Below are positions 5,507 to 5,596 of a stretch of 5,596 nucleotides of DNA, one piece after another (the stretch's first letter is position 1; the number at the start of each line of letters is the position of its first letter). Source of the stretch: an uncultured Saprospiraceae bacterium (GTDB lineage Bacteria; Bacteroidota; Bacteroidia; Chitinophagales; Saprospiraceae); assembly GCA_937967535.1 (NCBI GenBank), contig CALCMV010000214.1:1-5596 (forward strand). The letters are read 5' to 3'. The notes under the pieces were generated by a model. That model was not told the origin of the DNA and made no database searches. It was given only the letters and a program-made list of their open reading frames with translations. The position numbers and the translations under genes were made by a program.

Positions 5507-5596
5507 ATTGTAAGTAACTGATTATCAGAAGTTTTAATTTTATTAGAATAAAAAAACATTTAATTATTTTTATTTTATAATTATTTGATAAAAAAT

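Noticed and set aside
1..5596. Search for a novel defence or secretion system, tRNA, rRNA or CRISPR array
   Set aside because: The genes are a DNA-repair helicase, a DUF4783 protein, NadC, a small helical protein and remnants. They are separated by terminators and long spacers, with no operon that would suggest a new multi-gene system.

Overview
The window looks like a Bacteroidota chromosome, probably from the Saprospiria/Chitinophagia/Cytophagia side; the exact lineage is inferred, not proven. Three things support this. There is a DUF4783 gene, a family I know only from this phylum. The promoter-like boxes fit the Bacteroidota TAnnTTTG form, and AT-rich leaders lack Shine-Dalgarno motifs. 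The long AT-rich intergenic regions carry the short-word repeats common in these genomes.

Layout, left to right. The left edge holds the first 27 codons of a minus-strand coiled-coil gene, possibly an IS66-type transposase, with a promoter-like box just upstream. A small terminator separates it from a complete minus-strand recQ-type DNA helicase gene (short form, no HRDC domain). A 791-base AT-rich non-coding stretch follows, containing a 99-base hairpin with 25-bp arms. On the plus strand come a secreted DUF4783 protein with a strong terminator, a 400-base intergenic region, and nadC (quinolinate phosphoribosyltransferase, NAD biosynthesis). Next are a tandem 7-base repeat that begins inside the nadC stop codon, a small secreted Lys/Ala/Glu-rich helical protein with its own terminator, and a truncated GNAT acetyltransferase.

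The most informative non-coding find lies between DUF4783 and nadC. It is a 134-bp element with perfect 15-bp terminal inverted repeats, flanked by an exact 9-bp target-site duplication. This is a textbook miniature inverted-repeat transposable element. It contains a second, nested inverted repeat built from the ACAAAGACACAAAG word, and it sits between a good Bacteroidota promoter and the nadC start.

The genes do not form one pathway. RecQ is a DNA-repair housekeeping gene. DUF4783 and nadC are, as I recall, commonly near each other in Bacteroidota, but the functional link is unknown. I see no defence system, CRISPR array, tRNA, rRNA or operon-like novel system. The interest lies in the small repeats and the decayed genes between ordinary ones.
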